From: Prolixibacteraceae bacterium
GTDB lineage: Bacteria; Bacteroidota; Bacteroidia; Bacteroidales; Prolixibacteraceae
DNA: 64,000 nucleotides
Assembly (NCBI GenBank): GCA_019856515.1
Contig: CP082230.1
Location: 4,960,001 to 5,024,000 of the forward strand
Direction: 5' to 3'
The position numbers and the translations under genes are program-made. This document shows positions 17,143 through 27,786 of the stretch, piece by piece. Below the pieces are notes generated by a model. That model was given only the letters and a program-made list of their open reading frames with translations. It did no database searches and had not been told where the DNA came from. The first letter of the stretch is position 1, and each line of letters begins with the position of its first letter.

Positions 17143-20100
17143 ATGAAAGAAGGAATTGCTGGAAAAATAGCAAAGCAGTTTATCAACTCAAAGCTAACGC
17201 CATTGTTGATGTTACTGTTTCTAGGTCTTGGTTTTTATGGTGCGTCTTTAACTCCTAGAGAAGAAGAGCCACAAATATCCGTTCCGATTGCAGATATCTT
17301 TATAAGTTACCCTGGAGCTTCTCCCAAAGAGGTGGAGTCAAGGGTCTCTAAGCCGTTGGAGAAGGTGATCTCAAATATCAAAGGGGTAGAGTATGTTTAC
17401 TCTACAAGTATGAAAGATCAGGCACAGTTAGTTGTTCAGTTTTATGTAGGAGATGATGTCGAGAGAAGTATCGTAAAACTTTATAATGAGATTGTCAAAC
17501 ATATGGATCAAATTCCACAAGGAGTATCTATGCCCTTGATAAAAACAAGATCGATTGATGATGTCCCTGTGATGTCGTTAACTCTATGGAGTGAGACCTA
17601 TAACGACTATCAATTAAAAAGAATATCTACTGAGGTTGCTAATGAGATTAGTACGATTACTGATATTGCTCAAGTAAAAGTAATAGGTGGAAGATCACGA
17701 GAGTTTGCGGTGACATTTGATCCCAATAAGCTTAGTGGTTATGGCTTAGATGCTTCTGTAGTGGCACAACGACTGATGCAAGAGAACTCTCAAAAAACGG
17801 TGGGTGCTTTTTATCAGCATAATCATACGTATAGTGTGCAGAGTGGAACATTTCTTAGAAGTCAATCAGACTTAGAGAATATTATAGTGTCGGTGAAACA
17901 GAATACGCCTGTATATCTAAATCAAGTGGCCACAGTTGAAGATGGTCCTGGCAAGCCAACGCAATATGTGACGTTTGGTTATGGCGCTACTCATGCCGAT
18001 TCACCTAATACATATGCTGCATCTACAATATCTGTTGCCAAACGAAATGGAGCCGATGCAATGCAGCTCGCTGATCTCGTTCTTGAGAAAGTATCTCATT
18101 TGGAGGGTAAGCTTATTCCACGTGATGTGCATATTGAAGTGACGCGTAACTATGGAAAAAGTGCTTCTCATAAAGTGAATGAGTTGATGTGGCATCTGTT
18201 GGGTTCTATTATTGCAGTCACATTTATTGTAGCTCTTAGTATGGGTTGGAGAGGAGGACTGGTTGTATTTCTTTCTGTTCCTGTAACTTTTGCGCTTACA
18301 TTGTTTGTGTATTACCTTTTAGGATATACATTAAATCGTATTACTTTATTCGCCCTAGTGTTTGTGACTGGAATTGTAGTGGATGACTCCATTATTATTG
18401 CAGAGAATATGCATCGGCATTTTAAAATGCGACAGAAATCCTTTATGGATGCCGCACTTGCAAGTATTAGTGAGGTCGGTAATCCAACGATTTTAGCGAC
18501 TTTTACTGTTATTGCAGCTGTGTTGCCTATGGTGGCTGTTTCAGGTATGATGGGGCCATATATGAGTCCCATGCCAATTGGTGCAGCCTTTGCTATGATC
18601 TTTTCGCTATTAGTTGCATTGACCATTACACCTTATATCGCTTATCGTTTATTGAAAAAAGAGGAGGGGACTGAGAAGCATGGTGCTGATGAACTATCTG
18701 GTGTGGAATCTACATGGATCTATAAGCTCTACCGTAAAGTGATGATGCCTTTGTTGGATAGCAAAAAGAGACGATGGGGATTTATTGGTGCTGTCGTGAT
18801 GTTATTAATTGGATCTATATTATTGTTTTATGTCAAGTGGGTTGCTGTTAAGATGCTTCCTTTCGATAATAAAAATGAATACCAAGTGGTCATTGATATG
18901 CCTGAGGGGACCACATTAGAAAAGACATATGAGGTGACACAGGCATTGGCGAATTACATTAAAGATCAACCTGAAGTAAAAATGTATACTAGTTATGTTG
19001 GAACAGCCTCTCCCATAACTTTTAATGGACTGGTTCGTCATTACGACCTAAGACAGGCAAGCAATATGGCTGATATCCAAGTCAATTTAACCGATAAGTC
19101 TGATCGTGATTTGCAGAGTCATGATCTTGCAAAGATGGTAAGGCCAGGATTGGAGCAGATTGCTTCTAATTATGGTGCAAAGATAAAGGTTGTGGAGATG
19201 CCTCCAGGTCCACCTGTGTTGAGTACTCTAGTTGTTGAGGTGTATGGGCCTGATGCTGTAGAGCAAAGACGTATTGCTCTACATGTGGAAGATATCTTTA
19301 ATGACAATCCAAATGTCGTAGATGTTGATACATATATTGAAGCAGATACGTATGGATATAAACTGATTATTGATAAACAAAAAGCACTTGTTCGAGGTGT
19401 TTCAACTCAACAGATTGAACAGGTACTACAGACCTCTCTTCATGGGAGTCGGATTATGAATATTATTCAATCTAATGAGAATAATGAGGTGCCTGTAAAC
19501 TTACAGTTCGAGGACAAAGCATATGCATCCATTGAAAGCATACAAGCTATAAAGCTATTGTCAAGAAACGGATCGATGGTCTATCTTGGCGATGTTGCGA
19601 AGGTGAATAGAGTGAAAGAGCCAAAGTCGATATACCGTAAGAACCAGCACCCAGTAACCTATGTTACAGCGGAGGTTGCAGGTTCATTGGAGAGTCCAGT
19701 CTACCCGATATTAGATGTAAAAGAACAGATAGAGCAGATTCCGGTAAAAGGTCAAGACCGTCTGATTGAAATGTATAATGGACAACCATTTAACGATGAT
19801 AAGTATGTAGTGAAATGGGATGGTGAGTGGCAGATTACTTACGATGTTTTTCGAGATTTAGGCGTGGCCTTTGCCGTCGTTCTTGTAGTCATTTATATGT
19901 TGATCATCGGGTGGTTTCAAGATTACAAGGTGCCAATGATTATGATGATCTCGATACCACTTTCATTAGGTGGAATATTGGTTGGACACTGGATTATGGG
20001 AGCATACTTTACAGCAACAAGTATGATCGGATTGATTGCTCTCGCTGGAATTATGGTCCGGAATGCAATTTTACTTGTTGATTTTATTAATCTAAGGCTA

Positions 20101-20331
20101 TTGGAAAGGGTTCCTCTAAAACAGGCTATCATAGAGGCTGGTGCTGTTCGGACGACTCCTATTCTTTTAACTGCAGGAACAGTAGTCATTGGAGCTTTCG
20201 TGATTCTTTTTGACCCTATATTCCAAGGTTTAGCTATCTCGTTAATGGGTGGATCAATAGCATCAACAGCATTGACCTTGATTATTGTACCATTGATATT
20301 TTATATGGGATATCGTAAAAAGTATCAGTAG
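17143..20331 (+). CDS. RND-family efflux transporter permease (AcrB/MexB-like)
   Basis: A 1062-residue inner-membrane pump, full length for the hydrophobe/amphiphile exporter group. The first helix follows the amphipathic start (AKQFINSKLTPLLMLLFLGL). Two large periplasmic loops and twelve membrane segments repeat in two halves. The proton relay aspartates are in the fourth helix, VTGIVVDDSIIIAENMHRH. SGMMGPYMSPMPIGAAFAMI and LIALAGIMVRNAILLVDF are the corresponding conserved segments of the two halves. TPREEEPQISVP after helix 1 is typical of the CusA/MdtB-unlike, broad AcrB-type relatives in Bacteroidota; I cannot set the substrate. It is the last gene of the operon, followed by a terminator. 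Confidence 0.95.
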   Translation: MKEGIAGKIAKQFINSKLTPLLMLLFLGLGFYGASLTPREEEPQISVPIADIFISYPGASPKEVESRVSKPLEKVISNIKGVEYVYSTSMKDQAQLVVQFYVGDDVERSIVKLYNEIVKHMDQIPQGVSMPLIKTRSIDDVPVMSLTLWSETYNDYQLKRISTEVANEISTITDIAQVKVIGGRSREFAVTFDPNKLSGYGLDASVVAQRLMQENSQKTVGAFYQHNHTYSVQSGTFLRSQSDLENIIVSVKQNTPVYLNQVATVEDGPGKPTQYVTFGYGATHADSPNTYAASTISVAKRNGADAMQLADLVLEKVSHLEGKLIPRDVHIEVTRNYGKSASHKVNELMWHLLGSIIAVTFIVALSMGWRGGLVVFLSVPVTFALTLFVYYLLGYTLNRITLFALVFVTGIVVDDSIIIAENMHRHFKMRQKSFMDAALASISEVGNPTILATFTVIAAVLPMVAVSGMMGPYMSPMPIGAAFAMIFSLLVALTITPYIAYRLLKKEEGTEKHGADELSGVESTWIYKLYRKVMMPLLDSKKRRWGFIGAVVMLLIGSILLFYVKWVAVKMLPFDNKNEYQVVIDMPEGTTLEKTYEVTQALANYIKDQPEVKMYTSYVGTASPITFNGLVRHYDLRQASNMADIQVNLTDKSDRDLQSHDLAKMVRPGLEQIASNYGAKIKVVEMPPGPPVLSTLVVEVYGPDAVEQRRIALHVEDIFNDNPNVVDVDTYIEADTYGYKLIIDKQKALVRGVSTQQIEQVLQTSLHGSRIMNIIQSNENNEVPVNLQFEDKAYASIESIQAIKLLSRNGSMVYLGDVAKVNRVKEPKSIYRKNQHPVTYVTAEVAGSLESPVYPILDVKEQIEQIPVKGQDRLIEMYNGQPFNDDKYVVKWDGEWQITYDVFRDLGVAFAVVLVVIYMLIIGWFQDYKVPMIMMISIPLSLGGILVGHWIMGAYFTATSMIGLIALAGIMVRNAILLVDFINLRLLERVPLKQAIIEAGAVRTTPILLTAGTVVIGAFVILFDPIFQGLAISLMGGSIASTALTLIIVPLIFYMGYRKKYQ

Positions 20332-20351
20332 AAGATCATGATTAATAATAT

Positions 20352-20384
20352 AGCCCAAAGTGTTTTATCACTTTGGGCTTTTTA
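20352..20384 (+). terminator. Terminator of the efflux operon
   Basis: AGCCCAAAGTG and CACTTTGGGCT form a perfect 11-bp stem with a 6-base loop, followed by TTTTT, 21 bases after the RND stop codon. Between it and the GNAT gene (20385-20665) I see only AT-rich sequence without a clear feature. Confidence 0.92.
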
Positions 20385-20665
20385 GTTCTAGAATATGGTG
20401 TAAACTAGAGTTGTATGGTATATGTTCTGTGCAAACAAAAAATGGATGTGGTAGTTTGTTTTATGTGGTAATAGTGTTGTTATTGATGTGTTTAAGCTCT
20501 TTTATTGTGGTGTTAAACTTTTTTACTCTTACTTTTGTGTTATATTTGTTGTGTAGAACATAAAATGGATGTCCTTGTGATTGTATCTTGTGTATACTCC
20601 TTTAAACCTGTCTATTTTGTAGTATGTTCTCATTAAATTTGAGTTTTTTAATTAATAAATGTCCT

Positions 20666-21109
20666 ATGGAAAATAATACTACTATCACTTATGACGTGAT
20701 AGATCATGATAATTCTTGCGATACAAAGATGATTGCCTCCTTTTTAGAAGTACACTTAGAACAGTATGGAGATAAGATAGATGACATTGAAAAAGCAATT
20801 GATTACATCTTTAATGGTAACGGTGGGGTATTGGTTGTTCAAAAACAGCAAGATCAAGTTGTGGGGGCTACGGTAATTAATAAGACTGGTATGCATGGTT
20901 ATATCCCTGAGAATATCTTGGTTTATATAGCTATTCACAAGGATTTCAGAGGGTTGGGGTTAGGACGTAAATTAATGGAGAAGGCATTAAATCATGTCGA
21001 TGGAGATGTTGCATTGCATGTGGAAAGAGATAACCCTGCAATAAAATTATACGAATCCATTGGGTTTACCAATCCTTATCTTGAGATGAGATTGAAACGC
21101 TGCCAGTGA
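20666..21109 (+). CDS. GNAT family N-acetyltransferase
   Basis: About 147 residues. The C-terminal half carries the acetyl-CoA binding signature: VYIAIHKDFRGLGLGRKLME (the R-G-x-G-x-G-R loop), then AINHV-type helix and LHVERDNPAIKLYESIGFTN, ending in the typical beta-bulge strand. The ending YESIGF is shared with many small-molecule acetyltransferases. The acceptor is unknown. I choose the ATG at 20666 (MENNTTITYD) since the extra 14 residues from the ATG at 20624 look unlike the family. It is followed after 98 bases by the racemase-like gene in the same direction, so the two could share a transcript and act on an amino-acid derivative. Confidence 0.85.
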   Translation: MENNTTITYDVIDHDNSCDTKMIASFLEVHLEQYGDKIDDIEKAIDYIFNGNGGVLVVQKQQDQVVGATVINKTGMHGYIPENILVYIAIHKDFRGLGLGRKLMEKALNHVDGDVALHVERDNPAIKLYESIGFTNPYLEMRLKRCQ

Positions 21110-21207
21110 ATGCATTATATCAGCACTACTGAAACTTCTGTTTAATAGTATTAATGTAATACCGTATTTAATCTTATCTCTTAAATATTTTATCAAAATA
21201 AAAAACT

Positions 21208-22278
21208 ATGGCCTATATTGTCTTAGATACAAAAAAATTAAAGCACAACTTCCTATTTCTAAATAACCTGTTCTCTAATAATGATAAAGAGTGGGCTGTC
21301 GTTTCTAAGCTATTTTGTGGTAATAGAGGATATCTAGAGTATTTGATTTCGTTAGGACCAAATCAAATATGTGATTCACGAATAAGTAATCTTGAGATTA
21401 TTAAGGATATTGATCCTGAGATGAAAACTATATATATCAAACCACCAGCGCATGATGTGATAGAAGAGGTGGTTCGATATGCCGATACTAGCTTTAATAG
21501 TGAACTTGAAACGATCCGTTTGCTTTCAGAGGAAGCATTGAAACAAGATAAGATACATAAGGTAATTATCATGATTGAACTTGGAGACCTACGAGAAGGA
21601 ATCATGGGCGAAGATTTAATTGCTTTCTATGGTGAGGTATTCGAGCTGAAAGGAATTGAAGTAACTGGAATTGGAGCCAATCTGAACTGTTTAAGTGGCG
21701 TATTACCTTCACAAGATAAATTAATTCAATTGTCATTATATGAACAATTAATTGAAGCCAATTTTCATCGACAGATACCATGGGTCTCTGGAGGTACGTC
21801 TATTACTATTCCTCTGATTGAAAGAGGACAGGTGCCCAAAGGTGTGAATCATTTTAGGGTAGGAGAGACGTTGTATTTTGGTAACCATCTATTGGATGAA
21901 TCCCCTTATGAGGGAATGCAGCAAGGAGTTATTAAACTTTATGCCCAAATTATAGAGATGGCGGATAAACCTAAAATTCCCATTGGATTATTGGCAGAGA
22001 GTCCTTCAGGGCATACTGTGGATATTGATGAGGCGGACTATGGCGAGACTGCTTATAGGGCTATTATAGATATAGGATTATTAGATATTTCGCCAGAATA
22101 TTTAATTCCCGAAGACCCTAAGGTTTCAGTAATTGGAGCAAGTTCAGATATGATTATCTTGGATTTAAGTGATAGAGAAGATCAATACAATGTAGGAGAT
22201 ATGGTGGCCTTTAGGATGAAATATATGGGAGCACTTGGAGTGTTTAATTCGGATTATATTGAAAAACGACTCATCTAA
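21208..22278 (+). CDS. Alanine/ornithine racemase family PLP-dependent enzyme
   Basis: A 356-residue fold-type III PLP enzyme. The N-terminal TIM barrel holds the Schiff-base lysine in WAVVSKLFCGNRG (Lys34), the position used by alanine racemase and the YhfX/ornithine-racemase branch. The C-terminal beta domain includes HTVDIDEADYGETAYRAI and a ending GALGVFNSDYIEK typical of this branch, rather than the catalytic Tyr pattern of classical Alr. Members convert L- and D-forms of alanine, ornithine or related amino acids. Short distance to the GNAT suggests a shared role in amino-acid modification. Its 3' end faces the susD gene across a two-way terminator. Confidence 0.82.
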   Translation: MAYIVLDTKKLKHNFLFLNNLFSNNDKEWAVVSKLFCGNRGYLEYLISLGPNQICDSRISNLEIIKDIDPEMKTIYIKPPAHDVIEEVVRYADTSFNSELETIRLLSEEALKQDKIHKVIIMIELGDLREGIMGEDLIAFYGEVFELKGIEVTGIGANLNCLSGVLPSQDKLIQLSLYEQLIEANFHRQIPWVSGGTSITIPLIERGQVPKGVNHFRVGETLYFGNHLLDESPYEGMQQGVIKLYAQIIEMADKPKIPIGLLAESPSGHTVDIDEADYGETAYRAIIDIGLLDISPEYLIPEDPKVSVIGASSDMIILDLSDREDQYNVGDMVAFRMKYMGALGVFNSDYIEKRLI

Positions 22279-22299
22279 GTAAGAATATTTAGAGTGCTT

Positions 22300-22341
22300 A
22301 AAAAAATGAGCAGGCATCAAATCGAGCCTGCTCATTTTTTA
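22300..22341. terminator. Bidirectional terminator between the racemase and susD
   Basis: ATGAGCAGGC and GCCTGCTCAT form a perfect 10-bp stem flanked by A and T runs, which serve as the T tract for either strand. Confidence 0.9.
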
Positions 22342-22365
22342 TTTAGAAGAAGTAATTAAGGTTGA

Positions 22366-24291
22366 TTAATAGTTCGGCCCTGCATTAAATGCTGGAGCTC
22401 CTATATCATACCATAATCTTTCGCTATTCAATACGGTTGGTTCATTTTCTCCTGCCGTAAAGTTTTGATCTTGTATTGCTTTAAGCTGATTGGCATAGTT
22501 AAGGTTGTCTTTTGTTGGTGTGTTTACTGTAAAGCGTCTTGGAAATGGTAGTTTACCTGCAGGTACAGTCATTGGCTCACTAGTAAGAATTGTACTACCA
22601 ATCTTCGGAATTCCCGTTCTGCGACAAGTAACATACAGTTCATTGGGAGCAGACAAGAAGTGTATATACATCTGTATATACACCTTCTCAAGATCCGTAG
22701 CCACATCTCCAGTGAGCATATAGTCAGGTTGTGCCAAAAGTGTCGTAATTTCACCATCTTTTAAGGCCACTTTACTTTCTGAAACCTCTATTCCAGCTCT
22801 ATTTACATAGGTATCATGAGTCTCACTGTAGTATGGCATACCATTATTTCCAGCGATAAAGTCTGCTTGTTTGATGGAGGTGGTTACAGCTTTTCTTAAA
22901 TATTCTTGTGCTGTACCCGAAATATTGGCTCCTAACAGTTTAAACTCTGCCAAATAAAGGTTAACCTCAGCGGATGACATGATAGTCCACGCATATGGCT
23001 TATCATCTTTCATATCTTTTACAGGTGCTCCAGGAGCATCCGGATATCTGTAATCTCTGTTTGGCTTTACAATCTTATATGAATATCGAGCTAGTGGATT
23101 GTATCCAACTGCGGCACCATTAGCAGCCTTTAATTCAAAGTTCACAGTGTTGAAATAGATGTCATTTGTTGCAGGTGTATTTGATGCTTCAGGATCTACT
23201 GGAGCACCATAATATCTTACCCAAGGTTCTCCTGCACCTTTCCAACCTCTAAAAGTCCTATTCCCTTCGGCATCTTCATCGTAATCTACATTAGCTAAAA
23301 TGTATGGAGGAAGATCTTTTTCTTGATCAAAGAATGCTTGTATTACTTTAGAGTTAAAGTCATTCTTATGAAAATAGAAACGAACTCTTGGATCTTTGTT
23401 GGCAACTAAGAAATCGACTAGGTTTTTACCACCATTACCAAAATCAACATTGTTATTCATATGGTACATCTTTGAGGATGGGTAGTAATTGAAGTCATCT
23501 GAGAGGGTCGTCATAAAACCTGCAGGATGATTTACTACAGACTCTGCAATTTGGATGGCTTTGGCTCTATTTTGATGAAGTAAACGAACGGCAATTTTTA
23601 GACGTAAAGAATTTGTGAATTTTGCCCATTTACTCCAATCGCTTCCATATACAAAGTCTTGAGATCCTATACTCGTTTGGTCTACCACTTCATTATTAAC
23701 TCTGACATCGTTTGTTAACACCTCTAAGGACTGATTCAACTCTGACAACATCTGATCTAGTAGTTCTTCCTGTAAATCATATTTAGGTGTTAGAAGCGGA
23801 GGATTAGTATATCTTGCTTTTCCTGCTTCTTTGTATGAGTATGCTCCTTTTGTATCAGTTTGCTTTAATACCTCAAAGATTTGAATAGGATAAGTGATCG
23901 CTCGGAGGTATTGATAGCCATTGGCTTCTGTTTGACCTAGTTGAGTGTCGATATTGTATCTCATATCTTCCAATGGTCCTAAAATATAACGATAGAAGTT
24001 AACACTTCCTGCAGAGCTCATTCGATTCATATTAAAATCATTACCTCCTCCAGAAACGGTGCTTTGACACCATGGGAAGAAATATTGACTATTATTATAA
24101 AACCACTCTGTATATGAATCAGGTCCCCCCATTCGATAAAGTGCCTCTGTAAAGAGGAAACTCATCTCTGGCTTTGATACATTTGATGGATCTGTATTGG
24201 TTTTTGCAAACTCTTCTCTGCTACAGCTGATGTTCATTAATACCAGAATGGCAAGTAATGAACTGATTATATTGTTTTTCATATCTTTCAT
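22366..24291 (-). CDS. SusD/RagB-like outer-membrane lipoprotein
   Basis: A 641-residue surface lipoprotein, the ligand-binding partner of the SusC-like porin encoded 15 bases upstream. The lipobox is LMNISC with Cys23. The mature start EEFAKTNTDPSNVSKPEMSF is the signature of the SusD-like_2/PF12741 type branch, which differs from classical starch SusD. TPR-like helices (SDWSKWAKFTNSLRLKIAVR) and the long SSAEVNLYLAEFKLLG segment are typical. The pair imports oligomers across the outer membrane with TonB energy. No glycosidase, sulfatase or sigma regulator adjoins, so the substrate could be a glycan or a peptide. The nearest regulator is the orphan HTCS far away. Confidence 0.9.
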   Translation of the reverse strand: MKDMKNNIISSLLAILVLMNISCSREEFAKTNTDPSNVSKPEMSFLFTEALYRMGGPDSYTEWFYNNSQYFFPWCQSTVSGGGNDFNMNRMSSAGSVNFYRYILGPLEDMRYNIDTQLGQTEANGYQYLRAITYPIQIFEVLKQTDTKGAYSYKEAGKARYTNPPLLTPKYDLQEELLDQMLSELNQSLEVLTNDVRVNNEVVDQTSIGSQDFVYGSDWSKWAKFTNSLRLKIAVRLLHQNRAKAIQIAESVVNHPAGFMTTLSDDFNYYPSSKMYHMNNNVDFGNGGKNLVDFLVANKDPRVRFYFHKNDFNSKVIQAFFDQEKDLPPYILANVDYDEDAEGNRTFRGWKGAGEPWVRYYGAPVDPEASNTPATNDIYFNTVNFELKAANGAAVGYNPLARYSYKIVKPNRDYRYPDAPGAPVKDMKDDKPYAWTIMSSAEVNLYLAEFKLLGANISGTAQEYLRKAVTTSIKQADFIAGNNGMPYYSETHDTYVNRAGIEVSESKVALKDGEITTLLAQPDYMLTGDVATDLEKVYIQMYIHFLSAPNELYVTCRRTGIPKIGSTILTSEPMTVPAGKLPFPRRFTVNTPTKDNLNYANQLKAIQDQNFTAGENEPTVLNSERLWYDIGAPAFNAGPNY

Positions 24292-24306
24292 TTTTAGATA
24301 AGAGAC

Positions 24307-27300
24307 TTACAGGTTAAATTTCACTGCCAATGAATATGTTGCAGTATATGGTGTGAAGTTTCTTTCGAAGTATGAGTAATCACTTCGGTTTCCTCTTAAA
24401 CCTTCAGGATTCAGATTGTTCGGTAATGAGTTGTATATGTAACCTAAGTTTCTCCCAACCAATGAAAGGTTTATATTCTTAATACCTACTTTCGATAACA
24501 TCTGTTTTGGTAATGCATAGTTGATAGTTAATTGACGTAGAGAGATATAGTTTACTTCTGATACCCAACCATCATGTACGGTTCCTTGTCCCCAAGAATT
24601 ACTTCTGTAGTGGTGATAAGAGGCATGTGTTGGTTCCACATATCCTTTTTCATAGGCATTCTGATAGGTCATGCCTGATACATCTTGTTTTGCTCCTGAT
24701 GGGGTCGTTACTGTCGTTCCTGTAGCGAATACTCCATCCGGAATCAAACCGTCAGAATAACTCATTCCTGCATCATCTGCATATTTTGTGTCCCAAGCCA
24801 TACCTCCATGTGCTTTGTCTCTATACTTTAGTGACTCTTCAGTATGGCCATATGCGGTTCCATAGCGGTTGTTATATGAAATGATCTCCCCTCCAAAACG
24901 CATATCAAATAGCGCACTAATAGAGAATGATTTATAACTTAATGAGGTGCTAATACTTCCTTCAAAATCAGGCATGATAGAGCCGACCTTTTCGATTTTA
25001 CCACTTCTTTTTGCATAGGCACCACGAGCATTGTCATCCCATACTAGGACATTTTTCCCATTTCTTGCGTCTGCAATATTTTTCCCATCCGCATCTGTCG
25101 CTTGAAACTTTGCAGGATTAGAGTCCGAAAGTAGAACACCATACTCACCACCAATATAAGCAGCAGAACCTACTCTGAAGTTACCATAGCCTGGGCTACC
25201 TGCCAATACCTTATATTCCCCTACTGTAGGATGAAGGTATACGATTTCATTTTTATTTTTAGCATAGTTGAAATTCAAATCCCACTGAAAATTTCTTGTT
25301 TTGATAGGAGTCGTGTTTACTGCCAACTCAATTCCTGAATTCTTTATCTCTCCAGCGTTTACAATTTGCCCACTAACCCCCGAAGCTTCAGGAGCTGGTA
25401 TCCTTATGATCTGGTCGTTTGTCGTTTCTTGGTACACCGCAGCATCGATATTAACACGACTATTAAACATTCGTAGGTCTAAACCGAATTCATAAGAGGT
25501 TTTACGTTCTGGTTTCAGATCTGGAGAGATCATCGTTGGCTCTTGAAACATTCTATAATTAAAAGAACCAGCAGTTTCTAGTGACTCTATTTTATATCCT
25601 TGATTGATTCTATACACACCTGTACCACTACCTACTTGTGCCCAAGATCCTCGTAACTTTAAGAAGCTAATCATTGCGGGAAGCTCAAAAGTATTAGATG
25701 CAATCCATGATGCACTTACTGATGGATAAAAATAGGAGTAATTCCCTGTTTCATTAGTGTATACTAGAGTCGAAGACCAGTCATTACGTCCTGTAATATC
25801 TAAAAATAGATCGTCTTTATAACTAAAAGATGCCAAGGCATAGATTGAATTCATCTTTTCAGTTTGACTTAATCCACCTGATCCAATAACATTTTTCTTG
25901 CTGTTTTTGATATAGAATTGGCCTGGAATAATTAATCCACCATCTGTTTTTACTTGTGTGTTGTATGCTAACCGTTCGTAAAGTTCTGCTCCAACCATCA
26001 TATTGAAACCAATAGATTCACTAATGTCTTTGCGAACATTCATCAATGCTTTAATGGTTTGTTGTCGTCTATAACTACTTCCTAAGACATATGATCCCCC
26101 GTCATTCTTATATCCTGAACCAAGATATTTTTCCTCTTTGTTGGTAACATACAAATTCATATTAGCATGAACTGTGAAATCAATCCATGATGCTGCATTA
26201 TAGGTAATTTGTGCCATAGGACGAACAACATATTCTCTCTGCTTTACATCGTTGTTGTTGATTCCAAACCATATTCCTGTACCTGGAACTTGCCCATATT
26301 TGTCCGAAGGGCCTGATCCAGCGGCTCCACCGTGGGTTGAGGTATATTTGTCTTTATAGTAATTGGTGTCATATGATCGTCCAAATGTACCATCTGCGAA
26401 ATATCCTGATAAGTTTCCTGCTGGATTGGCTGCATTGGACTGGGAGAAGCTTACTGATGCCTCTGCTTTAAATTTATCTGATATTTGATGATCTCCTTTC
26501 AATAAGAAAGAGTAACGGTCGAAATTATTATTCTTATAGGTTCCTTTTCTGTAGTTATATGAGTTGGATAAGTAGAAATGTGTTTTGTCGTTACCACCTT
26601 GAATGGTAACATTGGTATTTGAATTCATACCAACTTCATAAGCATCTTCAATATTGTTTTCATAAGCTTTATACTTTGTAAGCTTTCCATCATACCCTAT
26701 AACATCTTGTCCATCATATTTGGGTCCAAATCCAAGTCCTGATAGATTAGGTAAAGAGGGATATGTTTTACCATCTAAAGTGTTTGTTTGGAATTGATGT
26801 TGGTTGTCAAATTTATAGTACGAGCCATCTGCTTTTTTATCACCGTATCCTACATACCCTGAGATTGTTCCGTTGCCATACTCATTTTGTAGGGTTGGTG
26901 CATCATAAACATAATCAATACCCGTAGTTTGTGAGATGGTAACCCCTAAGCCTCTACTATTACCACCTGATTTTGTGGTAATAATCACCGCTCCATTAAT
27001 TCCTCGTGAACCATAAAGAGCTGTGGCTGCAGAACCTTTTAGAATAGATACCGATTCGAAGTCATCTGAGTTGAGGTTTTTTAATTCATTACCAAAGTCA
27101 TTACTATCTGTGGCCCACTCGGATCCTCCAGAAGTGTTATTGTCTAAGATAACTCCGTCAACAACAAAGATCGGTTGGTTGTTCGATCCTAAAGTGGAAA
27201 CTCCACGGATCTGGATTTTGGTGGCACCAAATGCTCCACCATCACTACCGCTAACACTTACACCTGCGGATTTACCTTGAAGGGCTGCAACTGGACTAAC

Positions 27301-27786
27301 TGTGTTAGATTGAGCTACTTCTTCTCCCTTTACTTCCGTCATGGCGTAACCAAGTTTTTTCGCCTCTCTTTTAATACCCAGGGCGGTAACGACAACTTCG
27401 TCAATATTCTTAGTGTCACTTTTTAACTTGACGTCAATAACACTTTGTCCCGTGTAAGCTACGACTACATCTTCATACCCCAAATAAGAAAATCGAAGTT
27501 CTTTGATATCACTTCTTAACTTAAGGGAGAAGACTCCATCGAAATCTGTTATGGTTCCGATTTCTGTTCCTACAATATGTACTGTAGCACCAATAATTCG
27601 TTCACCTGTTACGTTATCGGTAACTGTACCTCTAATAGTATTGACATTTTGTTGTTGAACGATAGTATTTGATTCTTTGGCATTGTCTGCAAAAACAATT
27701 TGTGGCGATAGTAATGATGCAGTAAGCATTATTGTTCCTATGACTTTAATTGTTCTTTGCGATCTGAAGATATTCAACTCTCGCAT
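24307..27786 (-). CDS. SusC/RagA family TonB-linked outer-membrane protein
   Basis: A 1159-residue TonB-dependent receptor. Signal peptide (residues about 11-33), then a carboxypeptidase-regulatory-like domain (RGTVTDNVTGERIIGATVHI, then GTITDFDGVFSLKL). The SusC hallmark DEVVVTALGIKREAKKLGYA follows and leads into the plug domain (VAALQGKSAGV, IQIRGVSTLGSNNQPIFVVD, and GVSILKGSAATALYGSRGIN-like stretch). A 22-strand barrel ends with the C-terminal aromatic strand TYSLAVKFNL. The protein forms the channel of the SusCD pair and is the first gene of the operon. No anti-sigma STN domain is present, so regulation through FecR is not expected. No consensus promoter was found in its upstream 170 bases. 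Confidence 0.95.
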   Translation of the reverse strand: MRELNIFRSQRTIKVIGTIMLTASLLSPQIVFADNAKESNTIVQQQNVNTIRGTVTDNVTGERIIGATVHIVGTEIGTITDFDGVFSLKLRSDIKELRFSYLGYEDVVVAYTGQSVIDVKLKSDTKNIDEVVVTALGIKREAKKLGYAMTEVKGEEVAQSNTVSPVAALQGKSAGVSVSGSDGGAFGATKIQIRGVSTLGSNNQPIFVVDGVILDNNTSGGSEWATDSNDFGNELKNLNSDDFESVSILKGSAATALYGSRGINGAVIITTKSGGNSRGLGVTISQTTGIDYVYDAPTLQNEYGNGTISGYVGYGDKKADGSYYKFDNQHQFQTNTLDGKTYPSLPNLSGLGFGPKYDGQDVIGYDGKLTKYKAYENNIEDAYEVGMNSNTNVTIQGGNDKTHFYLSNSYNYRKGTYKNNNFDRYSFLLKGDHQISDKFKAEASVSFSQSNAANPAGNLSGYFADGTFGRSYDTNYYKDKYTSTHGGAAGSGPSDKYGQVPGTGIWFGINNNDVKQREYVVRPMAQITYNAASWIDFTVHANMNLYVTNKEEKYLGSGYKNDGGSYVLGSSYRRQQTIKALMNVRKDISESIGFNMMVGAELYERLAYNTQVKTDGGLIIPGQFYIKNSKKNVIGSGGLSQTEKMNSIYALASFSYKDDLFLDITGRNDWSSTLVYTNETGNYSYFYPSVSASWIASNTFELPAMISFLKLRGSWAQVGSGTGVYRINQGYKIESLETAGSFNYRMFQEPTMISPDLKPERKTSYEFGLDLRMFNSRVNIDAAVYQETTNDQIIRIPAPEASGVSGQIVNAGEIKNSGIELAVNTTPIKTRNFQWDLNFNYAKNKNEIVYLHPTVGEYKVLAGSPGYGNFRVGSAAYIGGEYGVLLSDSNPAKFQATDADGKNIADARNGKNVLVWDDNARGAYAKRSGKIEKVGSIMPDFEGSISTSLSYKSFSISALFDMRFGGEIISYNNRYGTAYGHTEESLKYRDKAHGGMAWDTKYADDAGMSYSDGLIPDGVFATGTTVTTPSGAKQDVSGMTYQNAYEKGYVEPTHASYHHYRSNSWGQGTVHDGWVSEVNYISLRQLTINYALPKQMLSKVGIKNINLSLVGRNLGYIYNSLPNNLNPEGLRGNRSDYSYFERNFTPYTATYSLAVKFNL

